From contig NZ_CP007410.1 of NCBI RefSeq assembly GCF_000585995.1, positions 620,001-684,000 on the forward strand: a stretch of 64,000 bases of DNA, given 5' to 3'. This DNA is from Pseudomonas brassicacearum. GTDB taxonomy: Bacteria > Pseudomonadota > Gammaproteobacteria > Pseudomonadales > Pseudomonadaceae. The notes beneath the pieces are model-generated. The model saw only the letters and a program-made list of their open reading frames with translations. It made no database searches and was not told where the DNA came from. A program made the position numbers and the translations under genes. Positions within the stretch are counted from its first letter, which is position 1. Each line of letters opens with the position of its first letter. Below are positions 9,385 to 20,484 of the stretch, piece after piece.

Positions 9385-10812
9385 ATGGGGTTTGGTATGC
9401 GCTTTCGCGCGGTGGTTGCTGTCGTAGGACTGTTGCTTACGGCACTGGCCGTCGATGCTGTGGCCGAGACAAAGGTCAACAGCGTTCGCCTCTGGCGAGC
9501 GCCGGACAACACACGGCTGGTCTTCGACCTGACGGGCCCGGTGCAGCACAGCGTATTCACCCTGACGGCCCCGGATCGCCTGGTGATCGACATCAATGGC
9601 GCGTCCCTGGGGGCGCCGTTGAACGTGGCCACCGCCAACACCCCCATTACCTCGATGCGCTCGGCCCAACGGACGCCGACCGACCTGCGGGTGGTCATCG
9701 ACCTGAAAAAAGCCGTGACCCCGAAAAGCTTCACCCTGGCGCCGAACGCCCAGTATGGCAACCGGTTGGTGGTGGACCTGTTCGACAACCCGGCCGATGC
9801 CGCGCCGCCACCACCGCCGCCCACCAATGTCGCAACGTTGCCGGCGGTACCGGTGACGCCGACCGAGCCGGCGATCAAGCTGCCACCGGCCCCGGCTGGC
9901 AAGCGCGACATCATCGTGGTGATCGACGCCGGCCACGGCGGTGAAGACCCGGGTGCCTCGGGTTCGCGCGGGCAGCGTGAAAAAGACGTGGTGCTGTCCA
10001 TCGCCCGTGAGTTGCAGCGTCAGGTCAACGGCATGAAAGGCTTCCGTGCCGAACTGACCCGTACCGGCGACTACTTCATTCCTTTGCGCGGGCGTACCGA
10101 GATCGCCCGCAAGAAAGGCGCCGACCTGTTCGTTTCCATCCACGCCGACGCCGCGCCTTCGGCGGCAGCGTTCGGGGCTTCGGTGTTTGCCCTGTCTGAC
10201 CGCGGTGCCACGTCCGAGACTGCTCGTTGGCTGGCCGACAGCGAAAACCGTTCCGACCTGATCGGCGGTGCCGGCAACGTCAGCCTCGACGACAAGGACC
10301 GCATGCTCGCCGGTGTGTTGCTCGATTTGTCGATGACCGCCTCGTTGACCTCCAGCCTGAACGTCGGCCAGAAAGTCCTGAGCAACATCGGTCGGGTCAC
10401 GCCGCTGCACAAGCAGCGCGTCGAGCAGGCCGGATTCATGGTGCTCAAGTCGCCGGACATCCCCTCGATCCTGGTGGAGACCGGGTTCATCTCCAACGCC
10501 AACGAAGCGTCCAAGCTGTCGTCTGCCAATCACCAGCAGGCACTGGCCCGCTCCATCAGCAGCGGCGTGCGGCAGTTCTTCCAGCAGAACCCACCGCCAG
10601 GCACCTATATCGCCTGGCTGCGCGACTCCGGCAAGATCGCCCAAGGCCCGCGGGACCATCGGGTCAGCCCCGGCGAGACCCTGGCGATGATCGCCGTGCG
10701 CTATCAGGTGTCACCCGCCACCTTGCGCAGTGCCAACAATCTCAAGAGCGACGAGCTCAAGATTGGCCAGACCCTGACCATTCCCGGCAATGAAGTGGCG
10801 GTCCAGCAATGA
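9385..10812 (+). CDS. amiB: N-acetylmuramoyl-L-alanine amidase, AmiB/AmiC type with AMIN and LysM domains
   Basis: This periplasmic zinc amidase cleaves the peptide from MurNAc during daughter-cell separation. The order is: signal peptide (hydrophobic core [18 protein letters not shown]), AMIN domain (about 30-135), a proline-rich linker, Amidase_3 catalytic domain (about 175-400, with the zinc-site start [13 protein letters not shown], then SIHADA and [10 protein letters not shown]), and a LysM domain at the end ([19 protein letters not shown]). The start is ambiguous: ATG at 9382 (overlapping the tsaE stop), 9385 and 9397 are all in frame, and the last has GGGG seven bases upstream. The 3' end overlaps mutL by four bases. 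Confidence 0.94.
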   Translation: MGFGMRFRAVVAVVGLLLTALAVDAVAETKVNSVRLWRAPDNTRLVFDLTGPVQHSVFTLTAPDRLVIDINGASLGAPLNVATANTPITSMRSAQRTPTDLRVVIDLKKAVTPKSFTLAPNAQYGNRLVVDLFDNPADAAPPPPPPTNVATLPAVPVTPTEPAIKLPPAPAGKRDIIVVIDAGHGGEDPGASGSRGQREKDVVLSIARELQRQVNGMKGFRAELTRTGDYFIPLRGRTEIARKKGADLFVSIHADAAPSAAAFGASVFALSDRGATSETARWLADSENRSDLIGGAGNVSLDDKDRMLAGVLLDLSMTASLTSSLNVGQKVLSNIGRVTPLHKQRVEQAGFMVLKSPDIPSILVETGFISNANEASKLSSANHQQALARSISSGVRQFFQQNPPPGTYIAWLRDSGKIAQGPRDHRVSPGETLAMIAVRYQVSPATLRSANNLKSDELKIGQTLTIPGNEVAVQQ

Positions 10813-12722
10813 GTGATGAAGTGATCGGCGGCAACGCTCGCATTGAACTGCTCAGCCCACGGCTGGCGAACCAGATCGCCGCCGGGGAAGTGGTCGAGCG
10901 TCCAGCGTCGGTCATCAAGGAGTTGCTGGAAAACAGCCTCGACTCCGGGGCTAAACGCATCGACGTGGATGTCGAACAGGGCGGCGTGAAGTTGCTGCGG
11001 GTGCGCGATGACGGTGGCGGTATTTCTGCCGATGACCTGCCGCTGGCCCTGGCGCGGCACGCCACCAGCAAGATTCGCGACCTGGAAGACCTCGAACGGG
11101 TCATGAGCCTGGGGTTTCGTGGCGAGGCGCTGGCGTCCATCAGTTCGGTGTCGCGCCTGACACTGACCTCCCGCACCCGTGATGCCGAGCAGGCCTGGCA
11201 GGTCGAGACCGAGGGTCGGGAGATGGCTTCTCGCGTCCAGCCCGCGGCCCACCCGGTGGGTACCTCGGTGGAAGTGCGCGACCTGTTCTTCAACACTCCG
11301 GCCCGGCGCAAGTTTCTCAAGGCCGAGAAGACCGAATTCGATCACTTGCAGGAAGTCATCAAGCGCCTGGCCCTGGCGCGTTTTGACGTGGCGTTCCATT
11401 TGCGCCACAACGGCAAGACCATCCTCAGCCTGCACGAAGCCCATGACGACGCGGCCCGTGCCCGCCGTGTGGGTGCCGTGTGCGGTGCCGGGTTCCTGGA
11501 GCAGGCCTTGCCCATCGAAGTGGAGCGCAATGGCCTGCACCTGTGGGGTTGGGTTGGGTTGCCGACCTTTTCCCGTAGCCAGGCAGACTTGCAATACTTT
11601 TACGTGAACGGCCGGGCGGTACGCGACAAGCTGGTGGCCCATGCGGTGCGCCAGGCTTATCGCGATGTGCTGTTCAACGGCCGGCATCCGACATTCGTGC
11701 TGTTTTTCGAAGTCGATCCGGCGGTGGTGGACGTCAACGTGCACCCGACCAAGCACGAAGTGCGTTTCCGTGACGGGCGCATGGTGCACGATTTCCTCTA
11801 TGGCACCTTGCACCGCGCCCTGGGCGACGTGCGGCCGGAAGATCAACTGGCGGCCCCGGCCGCGGTGGCTGGCATGGTCCGGCCGACGGGGCTGGATGCC
11901 GGCGAATTCGGTCCCCAGGGCGAAATGCGCCTGGCGGCCAACGCACTGTTGGAACAACCCCAGCCTCAGCCGAGCTACAACACGGCGGGGACCGGTGCCG
12001 GCAGCGGCTATCAGTATCAATACACGCCACGCCCGCAATCGAACGTGCCGGCGGCCGAGGCCCAGGCGGCCTATCGCGAATTTTTCAAGCCCTTGCCTGA
12101 AGCCGGTGCGGCGGCGCTGCCCGACGGCCAGGGCGACATCCCGCCGCTGGGTTATGCACTGGCGCAACTCAAAGGCATTTATATCCTTTCGGAAAATGCC
12201 CAGGGCCTGGTCCTGGTGGACATGCACGCTGCCCACGAGCGGATCATGTACGAGCGGTTGAAAATCGCCATGGCCAGCGAAGGCCTCAGTGGCCAGCCGC
12301 TGTTGGTGCCCGAATCCCTGGCCGTCAGCCAGCGCGAAGCCGATTGCGCCGAGGAGCACGTGAGCTGGTTCCAGCGCCTGGGCTTCGAATTGCAGCGCCT
12401 GGGCCCGGAAACCCTGGCGATCCGTCAGATTCCGGCCTTGCTGAAGCAGGCCGAGGCCAATCGGCTGGTCAGCGACGTGCTGGCGGACCTGATGGAATAT
12501 GGCACCAGCGACCGAATCCAGGCGCACCTGAACGAACTGCTCGGCACCATGGCTTGCCACGGCGCGATCCGCGCCAACCGACGCCTGGCGTTGCCGGAAA
12601 TGAACGGCCTGCTGCGGGACATGGAAAACACCGAACGCAGCGGCCAATGCAACCATGGCCGGCCGACCTGGACCCAATTGGGCCTGGACGACCTGGACAA
12701 ACTGTTCCTGCGCGGTCGTTGA
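10809..12722 (+). CDS. mutL: DNA mismatch repair protein MutL
   Basis: The 637-residue product is a GHKL ATPase that links MutS to strand removal. The amino-terminal ATPase motifs are [24 protein letters not shown] and [15 protein letters not shown] variable linker occupies about residues 340-440. The carboxy-terminal dimerisation domain contains [12 protein letters not shown], which fits the endonuclease metal motif D-x-H-A-x2-E-x4-E. This agrees with Pseudomonas using MutL rather than MutH as the nicking nuclease. It overlaps the amidase stop (ATGA) and its own stop overlaps the miaA start. Confidence 0.97.
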   Translation: MSDEVIGGNARIELLSPRLANQIAAGEVVERPASVIKELLENSLDSGAKRIDVDVEQGGVKLLRVRDDGGGISADDLPLALARHATSKIRDLEDLERVMSLGFRGEALASISSVSRLTLTSRTRDAEQAWQVETEGREMASRVQPAAHPVGTSVEVRDLFFNTPARRKFLKAEKTEFDHLQEVIKRLALARFDVAFHLRHNGKTILSLHEAHDDAARARRVGAVCGAGFLEQALPIEVERNGLHLWGWVGLPTFSRSQADLQYFYVNGRAVRDKLVAHAVRQAYRDVLFNGRHPTFVLFFEVDPAVVDVNVHPTKHEVRFRDGRMVHDFLYGTLHRALGDVRPEDQLAAPAAVAGMVRPTGLDAGEFGPQGEMRLAANALLEQPQPQPSYNTAGTGAGSGYQYQYTPRPQSNVPAAEAQAAYREFFKPLPEAGAAALPDGQGDIPPLGYALAQLKGIYILSENAQGLVLVDMHAAHERIMYERLKIAMASEGLSGQPLLVPESLAVSQREADCAEEHVSWFQRLGFELQRLGPETLAIRQIPALLKQAEANRLVSDVLADLMEYGTSDRIQAHLNELLGTMACHGAIRANRRLALPEMNGLLRDMENTERSGQCNHGRPTWTQLGLDDLDKLFLRGR

Positions 12723-13693
12723 TGAGCCAGTTGCCCCCCGCGATTTTCCTGATGGGCCCGACCGCCGCCGGCAAGACCGACCTGGCCATCGAATTGACCA
12801 AAGTCCTGCCTTGCGAGCTGATCAGCGTCGATTCGGCGCTGGTCTACCGGGGCATGGACATCGGCACCGCCAAGCCATCGAAAGAGCTGCTGGCCGAATA
12901 TCCGCACCGGCTGATCGACATCCTCGATCCGGCCGAGGCCTATTCGGCTGCGGATTTTCGTCGCGATGCCCTCCAGGCCATGGCCGATATCACCGCACGG
13001 GGCAAGATTCCACTGCTGGTGGGCGGAACGATGCTGTATTACAAGGCTTTGGTCGATGGGCTGGCGGACATGCCAGCGGCCGATCCCCAGGTGCGCGCGC
13101 AGATCGAAGAAGAGGCCGGGCGCCTTGGCTGGCAAGCCCTGCACGAGCAATTGGCGGTCATTGACCCGGAATCGGCGGCGCGAATCCACCCCAACGATCC
13201 GCAGCGGCTCAGCCGGGCCCTGGAGGTTTATCGGGTCAGCGGCCAGAGCATGACGGCCCTGCGCCAGCGACAATCTGCGCAAAGTACTGAAGCAGCCGCT
13301 TCGGGACTGCAACAATTGCCCTATACTGTCGCGAATCTGGCCATCGCTCCGGCGAACCGGCAAGTGCTGCATCGGCGAATTGAACAAAGATTCACATTAA
13401 TGTTGGAACAGGGGTTCATAGACGAGGTCGTAGCCCTGCGTGAGCGAAGTGACCTGCATGCCGGGTTGCCGTCTATACGTGCGGTGGGTTATCGACAAGT
13501 CTGGGATTACCTGGACGGCAAGCTGACGTCAGCCGAGATGCAGGAGCGTGGGATCATTGCCACGCGCCAATTGGCGAAACGCCAGTTCACTTGGCTGCGC
13601 AGCTGGACTGACCTGCATTGGCTTGACAGTCTTGATTGCGACAATCTGCCACGCGCCTTGAAATACCTCGGGACCATCTCCATATTGAGCTGA
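12722..13693 (+). CDS. miaA: tRNA dimethylallyltransferase MiaA
   Basis: MiaA transfers a dimethylallyl group to A37 of tRNAs reading UNN codons, the first step of ms2i6A formation. The 323-residue product starts [20 protein letters not shown] with the P-loop, followed by [19 protein letters not shown] (substrate-binding aspartate) and [15 protein letters not shown]. The closing [11 protein letters not shown] and [14 protein letters not shown] segments are typical. Start and mutL stop overlap by one base (TGATG). Upstream of hfq this order is conserved in many gammaproteobacteria. Confidence 0.97.
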   Translation: MSQLPPAIFLMGPTAAGKTDLAIELTKVLPCELISVDSALVYRGMDIGTAKPSKELLAEYPHRLIDILDPAEAYSAADFRRDALQAMADITARGKIPLLVGGTMLYYKALVDGLADMPAADPQVRAQIEEEAGRLGWQALHEQLAVIDPESAARIHPNDPQRLSRALEVYRVSGQSMTALRQRQSAQSTEAAASGLQQLPYTVANLAIAPANRQVLHRRIEQRFTLMLEQGFIDEVVALRERSDLHAGLPSIRAVGYRQVWDYLDGKLTSAEMQERGIIATRQLAKRQFTWLRSWTDLHWLDSLDCDNLPRALKYLGTISILS

Positions 13694-13784
13694 GTCCTTG
13701 CAATTGCCGTCTATCCTTGGGGGTGTGACGGCCCAAGCCATCTGATTCCGATTTTTATTATTGATCCTTAAAGGAGTGCGGCAC

Positions 13785-14045
13785 ATGTCAAAAGGGCATT
13801 CGCTACAAGACCCTTACTTGAACACTTTACGTAAAGAGAAAGTTGGGGTGTCCATCTATCTGGTCAACGGGATCAAACTGCAAGGCACGATCGAGTCTTT
13901 CGACCAGTTCGTCATCCTTCTGAAAAACACCGTCAGCCAGATGGTCTACAAGCACGCGATCTCGACAGTCGTGCCAGTTCGTCCAATTCGTCTGCCTAGC
14001 GCAACCGAAACCGAAGGCGGTGACGCTGAGCCGGGTAACGCCTGA
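13785..14045 (+). CDS. hfq: RNA chaperone Hfq
   Basis: Hfq forms a hexameric ring that pairs small RNAs with mRNAs and, in Pseudomonas, acts with Crc in catabolite repression. The 86-residue product has the complete Sm fold: Sm1 around [27 protein letters not shown] and Sm2 with the YKHAIS motif (YKH is the family hallmark). The carboxy tail after residue 70 is short and acidic, as usual in Pseudomonas. ATG 13785 has AAGGAG ten bases upstream; a start eight codons earlier would place that site inside the gene. Confidence 0.98.
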   Translation: MSKGHSLQDPYLNTLRKEKVGVSIYLVNGIKLQGTIESFDQFVILLKNTVSQMVYKHAISTVVPVRPIRLPSATETEGGDAEPGNA

Positions 14046-14057
14046 TAGGAGTCTCCT

Positions 14058-15359
14058 TTGTTCTTTGAGCGCCACGGTGGTGGTGAACGGGCCATTCTCG
14101 TTCACTTGGATGGACAGGACCCTGAGGCGCGCGAAGATCCGCAGGAGTTTCAGGAATTGGCACTGTCGGCCGGCGCCGAGACCGTCGCGTTTTTCAACGT
14201 GCCGCGTCATCGGCCAACCGCCAAATTCCTGATCGGTAGTGGCAAGGTCGAGGAGTTGCGCGACCTGGTCAAGACCGAGCAGGTCGACCTGGTGATTTTC
14301 AATCACATCCTCACGCCGAGTCAGGAACGTAACCTCGAACGTGTTTTCGAGTGTCGCGTGATCGACCGGACGGGGCTGATTCTCGACATCTTCGCCCAAC
14401 GCGCCCGCACCCATGAAGGCAAGCTCCAGGTCGAACTGGCACAGCTTGAGCACATGAGTACGCGGCTGGTTCGCGGCTGGACTCACCTTGAGCGGCAGAA
14501 GGGCGGTATCGGTCTGCGCGGTCCGGGTGAAACCCAACTGGAAACCGACCGGCGCCTGCTGCGGGTTCGCCTGCGCCAGATCAAGGGGCGCCTGGAAAAG
14601 GTCCGCAGCCAGCGCGAGCAGTCGCGGCGCGGCCGCAAGCGCGCGGACATCCCGACGGTTTCACTGGTGGGCTATACCAACGCCGGCAAATCGACCCTGT
14701 TCAATAATGTCACGCAATCGGACGTCTACGCCGCCGACCAGTTGTTCGCCACGCTCGATCCAACCCTGCGCCGGCTCGACCTGGACGACCTCGGGCCGAT
14801 CGTGCTGGCCGACACCGTGGGCTTCATCCGCCACCTGCCGCATAAACTGGTCGAGGCTTTCCGGGCTACGCTCGAAGAGTCGAGTAACTCCGACCTGCTG
14901 CTGCACGTGATCGATGCCGCCGAGCCGGACCGAATGCTGCAGATCGAGCAAGTGATGGTGGTGCTCGGCGAGATCGGGGCCCAGGACTTGCCGATCCTCG
15001 AGGTATACAACAAACTCGATTTGCTCGAAGGTGTGGAGCCGCAGATCCAGCGCGATGCCGATGGCAAGCCGCAACGGGTCTGGTTATCGGCCCGTGACGG
15101 CACTGGCCTGGACCTGCTCAAGCAGGCCGTGGCGGAGCTGTTGGGCAATGATCTGTTTGTCGGCACGCTGAAGTTACCGCAACGTTTCGCCCGGCTGCGT
15201 GCCCAGTTCTTTGAATCGGGGGCGGTGCAAAAAGAAGAACACGACGAAGAAGGCGACTACCTGCTGGCTGTTCGCCTGCCTCGGTCGGAGCTTAACCGGC
15301 TGATCAGTCGCGAAGGGCTGCAACCGATGGAATTCATCGAGCAACACACTTTGCAATAA
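14058..15359 (+). CDS. hflX: GTPase HflX (ribosome rescue/splitting factor)
   Basis: HflX is a GTPase that dissociates stalled ribosomes, mainly under heat stress. The 433-residue product has an amino-terminal HflX domain (IGSGKVEELRDLV, LTPSQERNLE, GPGETQLETDRR), a coiled-coil linker around residues 160-190, and a G domain with GYTNAGKSTLFN, LADTVGFI and NKLD. The start is TTG at 14058, twelve bases after the hfq stop, with TAGGA upstream; TTG also gives the amino terminus MFFERHGGGERA that I recall for other pseudomonads. Confidence 0.96.
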   Translation: MFFERHGGGERAILVHLDGQDPEAREDPQEFQELALSAGAETVAFFNVPRHRPTAKFLIGSGKVEELRDLVKTEQVDLVIFNHILTPSQERNLERVFECRVIDRTGLILDIFAQRARTHEGKLQVELAQLEHMSTRLVRGWTHLERQKGGIGLRGPGETQLETDRRLLRVRLRQIKGRLEKVRSQREQSRRGRKRADIPTVSLVGYTNAGKSTLFNNVTQSDVYAADQLFATLDPTLRRLDLDDLGPIVLADTVGFIRHLPHKLVEAFRATLEESSNSDLLLHVIDAAEPDRMLQIEQVMVVLGEIGAQDLPILEVYNKLDLLEGVEPQIQRDADGKPQRVWLSARDGTGLDLLKQAVAELLGNDLFVGTLKLPQRFARLRAQFFESGAVQKEEHDEEGDYLLAVRLPRSELNRLISREGLQPMEFIEQHTLQ

Positions 15360-15444
15360 AAGCCTGAGAAAGCTGTGTCAGGCATTCTGTAGCATTGGTC
15401 GGCGCGCCGTGGGTGCGTCTTTGCTTTATCAGATGGAGAGCGCT

Positions 15445-16617
15445 ATGGCTTGGAATGAGCCGGGTGGCAACTCGAATAATCAGGATCCTTGGGGTGGCAA
15501 GCGTCGTAACAACGGCGACCGCAAGGGGCCACCAGATCTCGACGAGGCCTTTCGAAAGCTGCAGGAAAGCCTGAACGGTTTGTTCGGTGGTGGTAAAAAA
15601 CGCGGTGACGATGGCGGCGGTCGTCCGGGTAAGGGCGGCGGTTTCGGCCTGCTCGGCATCGGTCTTGTCGTGCTCGCGGCTATCTGGCTGTACAGCGCGG
15701 TTTATGTCGTGGACGAGCAGGAGCAGGCCGTGGTGCTGCGCTTCGGCAAGTACTACGAAACCGTCGGCCCGGGCTTGAACATCTATTTTCCGCCGATCGA
15801 CCAGAAGTACATGGAAAACGTCACGCGTGAGCGTGCCTACACCAAGCAGGGCCAGATGCTGACCGAAGACGAAAACATCGTCGAAGTGCCGCTGACCGTG
15901 CAATACAAGATCACCAACCTGCAAGACTTCGTGCTGAACGTCGACCAGCCGGAAATCAGCCTGCAGCATGCGACCGAAAGTGCCTTGCGCCATGTGGTGG
16001 GTTCCACCGCCATGGACCAGGTGCTGACCGAAGGTCGTGAGCTGATGGCCAGCGAAATCAAGGAGCGCCTGCAACGGTTCCTCGATACCTATCGCACCGG
16101 TATCACCGTTACCCAGGTCAACGTCCAGAGCGCAGCGGCACCGCGTGAAGTCCAGGAAGCCTTCGATGACGTGATTCGCGCCCGTGAAGACGAACAGCGT
16201 TCGCGCAACCAGGCCGAGACCTACGCCAACGGCGTCGTGCCGGAAGCCCGTGGTCAGGCCCAGCGCATCATCGAAGATGCCAACGGTTATCGCGACGAAG
16301 TGGTCTCCCGTGCCAAGGGTGAGGCTGATCGCTTCACCAAGTTGGTGGCCGAGTATCGCAAGGCCCCTGAAGTCACCCGTGAGCGTCTGTACCTGGACAC
16401 CATGCAGGAAGTCTTCAGCAACACCAGCAAGGTCCTTGTGACCGGCAACAAGAACGGCCAGAGCAATCTGCTGTACTTGCCGCTGGACAAGATGGTCGAG
16501 AGCGGCCGCAACACCAGCACGCCGTCGACCGGCGCGGCAGCCGCCAGCAATAATGAAGGCAACGCCCGTGCGGCGGAACTGCAGCAACAGCAAGCACGTA
16601 CCAGGGAGAGTCGCTGA
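15445..16617 (+). CDS. hflK: FtsH protease modulator HflK
   Basis: HflK is an inner-membrane SPFH-family protein that assembles with HflC into a cage around the AAA protease FtsH. The 390-residue product has a glycine- and asparagine-rich cytoplasmic start (about 1-65), a single membrane helix (GLLGIGLVVLAAIWLYSAVYVV), and the band-7 domain opening with EQEQAVVLRFGKYYETVGPGL, then a long helical region. ATG 15445 has GGAG upstream. The stop overlaps hflC (TGATG). Confidence 0.96.
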   Translation: MAWNEPGGNSNNQDPWGGKRRNNGDRKGPPDLDEAFRKLQESLNGLFGGGKKRGDDGGGRPGKGGGFGLLGIGLVVLAAIWLYSAVYVVDEQEQAVVLRFGKYYETVGPGLNIYFPPIDQKYMENVTRERAYTKQGQMLTEDENIVEVPLTVQYKITNLQDFVLNVDQPEISLQHATESALRHVVGSTAMDQVLTEGRELMASEIKERLQRFLDTYRTGITVTQVNVQSAAAPREVQEAFDDVIRAREDEQRSRNQAETYANGVVPEARGQAQRIIEDANGYRDEVVSRAKGEADRFTKLVAEYRKAPEVTRERLYLDTMQEVFSNTSKVLVTGNKNGQSNLLYLPLDKMVESGRNTSTPSTGAAAASNNEGNARAAELQQQQARTRESR

Positions 16618-17486
16618 TGAGCAATAAATCGCTGATCGCCCTTATTGTCGGTGTCGTCGTGGCGATCGCTGCCTGGAACTGCTTCTACATCGTGGCTCAG
16701 ACCGAGCGTGCGGTGTTGCTGCAGTTTGGTCGCGTGGTCCAGGCTGATGTCCAGCCAGGGCTGCATGTGAAAGTGCCGTACGTCAACAAGGTGCGCAAGT
16801 TCGACGCCCGCCTGATGACGCTGGATGCGCCGACGCAACGCTTCCTGACGCTGGAAAAGAAAGCCGTAATGGTGGATGCCTACGCCAAGTGGCGGGTGAA
16901 GGATGCCGAGCGCTTCTACACCGCGACTTCCGGCCTCAAGCAGATCGCCGACGAGCGTCTGTCCCGTCGTCTGGAATCGGGCCTGCGTGACCAGTTCGGT
17001 AAGCGCACGTTGCATGAAGTCGTGTCTGGTGAGCGTGATGCGCTCATGTCCGACATCACCCGTTCGCTGAACACGATGGCGGAAAAAGAGCTGGGTATCG
17101 AAGTGGTCGATGTCCGGGTCAAGGCTATCGACCTGCCGAAGGAAGTGAACCGCAGCGTGTTCGAGCGCATGAGCACCGAGCGTGAGCGTGAAGCCCGCGA
17201 GCACCGCGCCAAGGGTAACGAGCTGGCCGAAGGCATCCGTGCCGACGCCGATCGCCAACGTCGCGTGCTGCTGGCCGAAGCCTATCGGGAATCGGAAGAG
17301 GTTCGGGGTGATGGTGATGCCCAGGCCGCTGCGATCTACTCCAAGGCCTATGGCCAGGATCAGGAGTTCTACGGGTTCTACCGTAGCCTGCGCGCTTACC
17401 GTGAAAGCTTTGCGAACAAATCCGACGTCATGGTCCTGGACCCAAGTAGCGACTTCTTCCGCTACCTGGAAAAGGCCAAGCCTTGA
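16617..17486 (+). CDS. hflC: FtsH protease modulator HflC
   Basis: HflC is the partner of HflK in the FtsH-regulating membrane complex. The 289-residue product starts with a signal-anchor helix (LIALIVGVVVAIAAWNCFYIV) followed by the band-7 start TERAVLLQFGRVVQADVQPGLH and the heptad-rich AEGIRADADRQRRVLLAEAYR. Translation is coupled to hflK by a one-base overlap. It is the last gene of the hfq-hflXKC run; a terminator follows about 85 bases later. Confidence 0.96.
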   Translation: MSNKSLIALIVGVVVAIAAWNCFYIVAQTERAVLLQFGRVVQADVQPGLHVKVPYVNKVRKFDARLMTLDAPTQRFLTLEKKAVMVDAYAKWRVKDAERFYTATSGLKQIADERLSRRLESGLRDQFGKRTLHEVVSGERDALMSDITRSLNTMAEKELGIEVVDVRVKAIDLPKEVNRSVFERMSTEREREAREHRAKGNELAEGIRADADRQRRVLLAEAYRESEEVRGDGDAQAAAIYSKAYGQDQEFYGFYRSLRAYRESFANKSDVMVLDPSSDFFRYLEKAKP

Positions 17487-17799
17487 TGCGACGTTGACCT
17501 GAGACACTCCGCCCGGCGGCTAAAGCGTCGGGCGGGGTGATCCTTTGGGAAAACGTGTGTATGATGCGGCAGCCGGGAAATTCCCGGCTTTTTTGCGTCT
17601 GCACGTTTGATTGTGGTTTTGGTTGCAGGCGTCGGGTTGAACGACTCGACAGGTTTTTCGAGGAAAGTGCTGGGCGAGGCCGCTTGCTGGCCGTTCGTCA
17701 CGTCGCTCATGCGCGTGTTTTGCGCGTGGGCCAAGTATTTTCTGCTTCACTCAAGGCTTGCCCGAGGGCTGGCCGCCCGGACCATAGGGGAATGGCGTA
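17487..17799. other. Non-coding gap hflC-hisZ; expected DUF2065 gene not found
   Basis: The 313-base gap holds the terminator at 17571-17594 and the hisZ leader. In P. aeruginosa a roughly 60-residue DUF2065 membrane protein lies here. I read the three plus frames and found no hydrophobic two-helix product of that kind; the frames that stay open encode arginine-rich, unrelated peptides. GGGGAAT at 17787-17793 is the likely ribosome-binding region of hisZ. Confidence 0.5.
17571..17594 (+). terminator. Rho-independent terminator after hflC
   Basis: AGCCGGGAA (17571-17579) pairs with TTCCCGGCT (17581-17589), and a T run covers 17589-17594. It separates the hflKC genes from hisZ. Confidence 0.85.
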
Positions 17800-18987
17800 A
17801 TGGCAACGGTAGACCGCTGGCTGCTGCCAGATGGCATCGAAGAAGTACTGCCACCGGAAGCCGCGCGTATCGAAGTCGCGCGTCGGCAGGTGTTGGATCT
17901 GTTCCAGAGCTGGGGTTACGAGTTCGTCGTCACCCCGCATATCGAGTACCTGGAATCCCTGCTGACCGGCGCGGGCCAGGACCTGGATCTGCGCACCTTC
18001 AAGGTGATCGACCCGCAGTCGGGCCGGCAGATGGGCTTTCGCGCCGACATCACGCCACAAGTGGCGCGCATCGATGCCCACACCCTGCGCCGTGAAGGCC
18101 CGAGCCGCCTGTGCTACGCCGGCAGTGTGCTGCACGCCCAGCCACGTGCCTTGTCGTCTTCGCGCAGCCCGATCCAGCTAGGTGCCGAGCTGTATGGCGA
18201 CGCCAGCCCGAGCAGCGACGTGGAAGTCATCAGCCTGATGTTGGCCATGCTGCAACTGGCTGACGTGCCGGATGTCCACATGGACCTGGGTCATGTCGGC
18301 ATCTATCGCGGCCTGGCCCGTGCGGCCGGTCTGTCTGGTGAAGTGGAACAACAGTTGTTCGACGCCTTGCAACGCAAGGCCATCGACGAAGTCATCAGCC
18401 TGACCGAAGGCCTGCCGGCTGATCTGTCGGGCATGCTGCGGGCGCTGGTGGACCTGTGTGGTGGTCGTGAAGTGCTGACCGCCGCCCGCGAACGCCTGGC
18501 CCATGCACCAGCGCCTGTATTGGCGGCACTGGACGATTTGCTGGCGATTGCCGAGCGTCTGTCGGTGCGTTTCCCTGAGTTGCCGCTGTATTTCGACCTG
18601 GGCGAGTTGCGCGGGTATCACTACCACACGGGCGTCGTCTTCGCGGTGTTTGTGCCGGGCGTGGGCCAGTCCATCGCCCAGGGCGGTCGTTATGACGATA
18701 TCGGAGCCGACTTCGGTCGTGCCCGTCCGGCGACTGGCTTTTCCACCGATCTGAAAACCCTGGTGACCCTGGGGCGTGCTGAAATCGAGCTACCGTCTGG
18801 CGGTATCTGGATGCCTGACAGTACGGATGCGGCACTCTGGCAGGCGGTCTGCCAGTTGCGCAGTGAGGGTCAGCGCGTTGTCCAGGCTTTGCCTGGGCAA
18901 CCTTTGGCCGCCGCCCGTGAAGCGGACTGCGACCGGCAATTGATTCAGCAGAACGGGCTTTGGCAAGTATTGCCGCTGGCTTCTTGA
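17800..18987 (+). CDS. hisZ: ATP phosphoribosyltransferase regulatory subunit HisZ
   Basis: HisZ is a catalytically inactive relative of histidyl-tRNA synthetase that pairs with short-form HisG to give the first enzyme of histidine synthesis. The 395-residue product opens [19 protein letters not shown] and keeps class II synthetase motifs: [34 protein letters not shown] (motif 2), and [13 protein letters not shown] (motif 3 region). It lacks the anticodon-binding domain of HisS. hisG is not nearby. purA follows 54 bases later, the conserved order in pseudomonads. Confidence 0.96.
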   Translation: MATVDRWLLPDGIEEVLPPEAARIEVARRQVLDLFQSWGYEFVVTPHIEYLESLLTGAGQDLDLRTFKVIDPQSGRQMGFRADITPQVARIDAHTLRREGPSRLCYAGSVLHAQPRALSSSRSPIQLGAELYGDASPSSDVEVISLMLAMLQLADVPDVHMDLGHVGIYRGLARAAGLSGEVEQQLFDALQRKAIDEVISLTEGLPADLSGMLRALVDLCGGREVLTAARERLAHAPAPVLAALDDLLAIAERLSVRFPELPLYFDLGELRGYHYHTGVVFAVFVPGVGQSIAQGGRYDDIGADFGRARPATGFSTDLKTLVTLGRAEIELPSGGIWMPDSTDAALWQAVCQLRSEGQRVVQALPGQPLAAAREADCDRQLIQQNGLWQVLPLAS

Positions 18988-20334
<1,347 letters not shown>

Positions 20335-20354
20335 TAAGTCGTTGATGTAAAAAA

Positions 20355-20386
20355 CAAAGGCCCCTCGTTTGGGGCCTTTGTCGTTT
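20355..20386 (+). terminator. Rho-independent terminator after purA
   Basis: CAAAGGCCCC (20355-20364) pairs with GGGGCCTTTG (20371-20380) around loop TCGTTT. An A run precedes it and TCGTTT follows, so it may work in both directions. Confidence 0.9.
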
Positions 20387-20484
20387 CTGCCCGCCGAACG
20401 GCACGACCTTTGCTATGCACCCTTACAATCAGTACTTCTTTGAAGTGCCATCAATTTAATGGCGTTTAGTAGAGGGATTCCCCT

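Noticed and set aside
20428..20454. FliA-type promoter before the chemoreceptor gene
   Set aside because: The best match, ATCA-N15-GCCATCAA, departs from consensus at several positions, so it is too weak to list.
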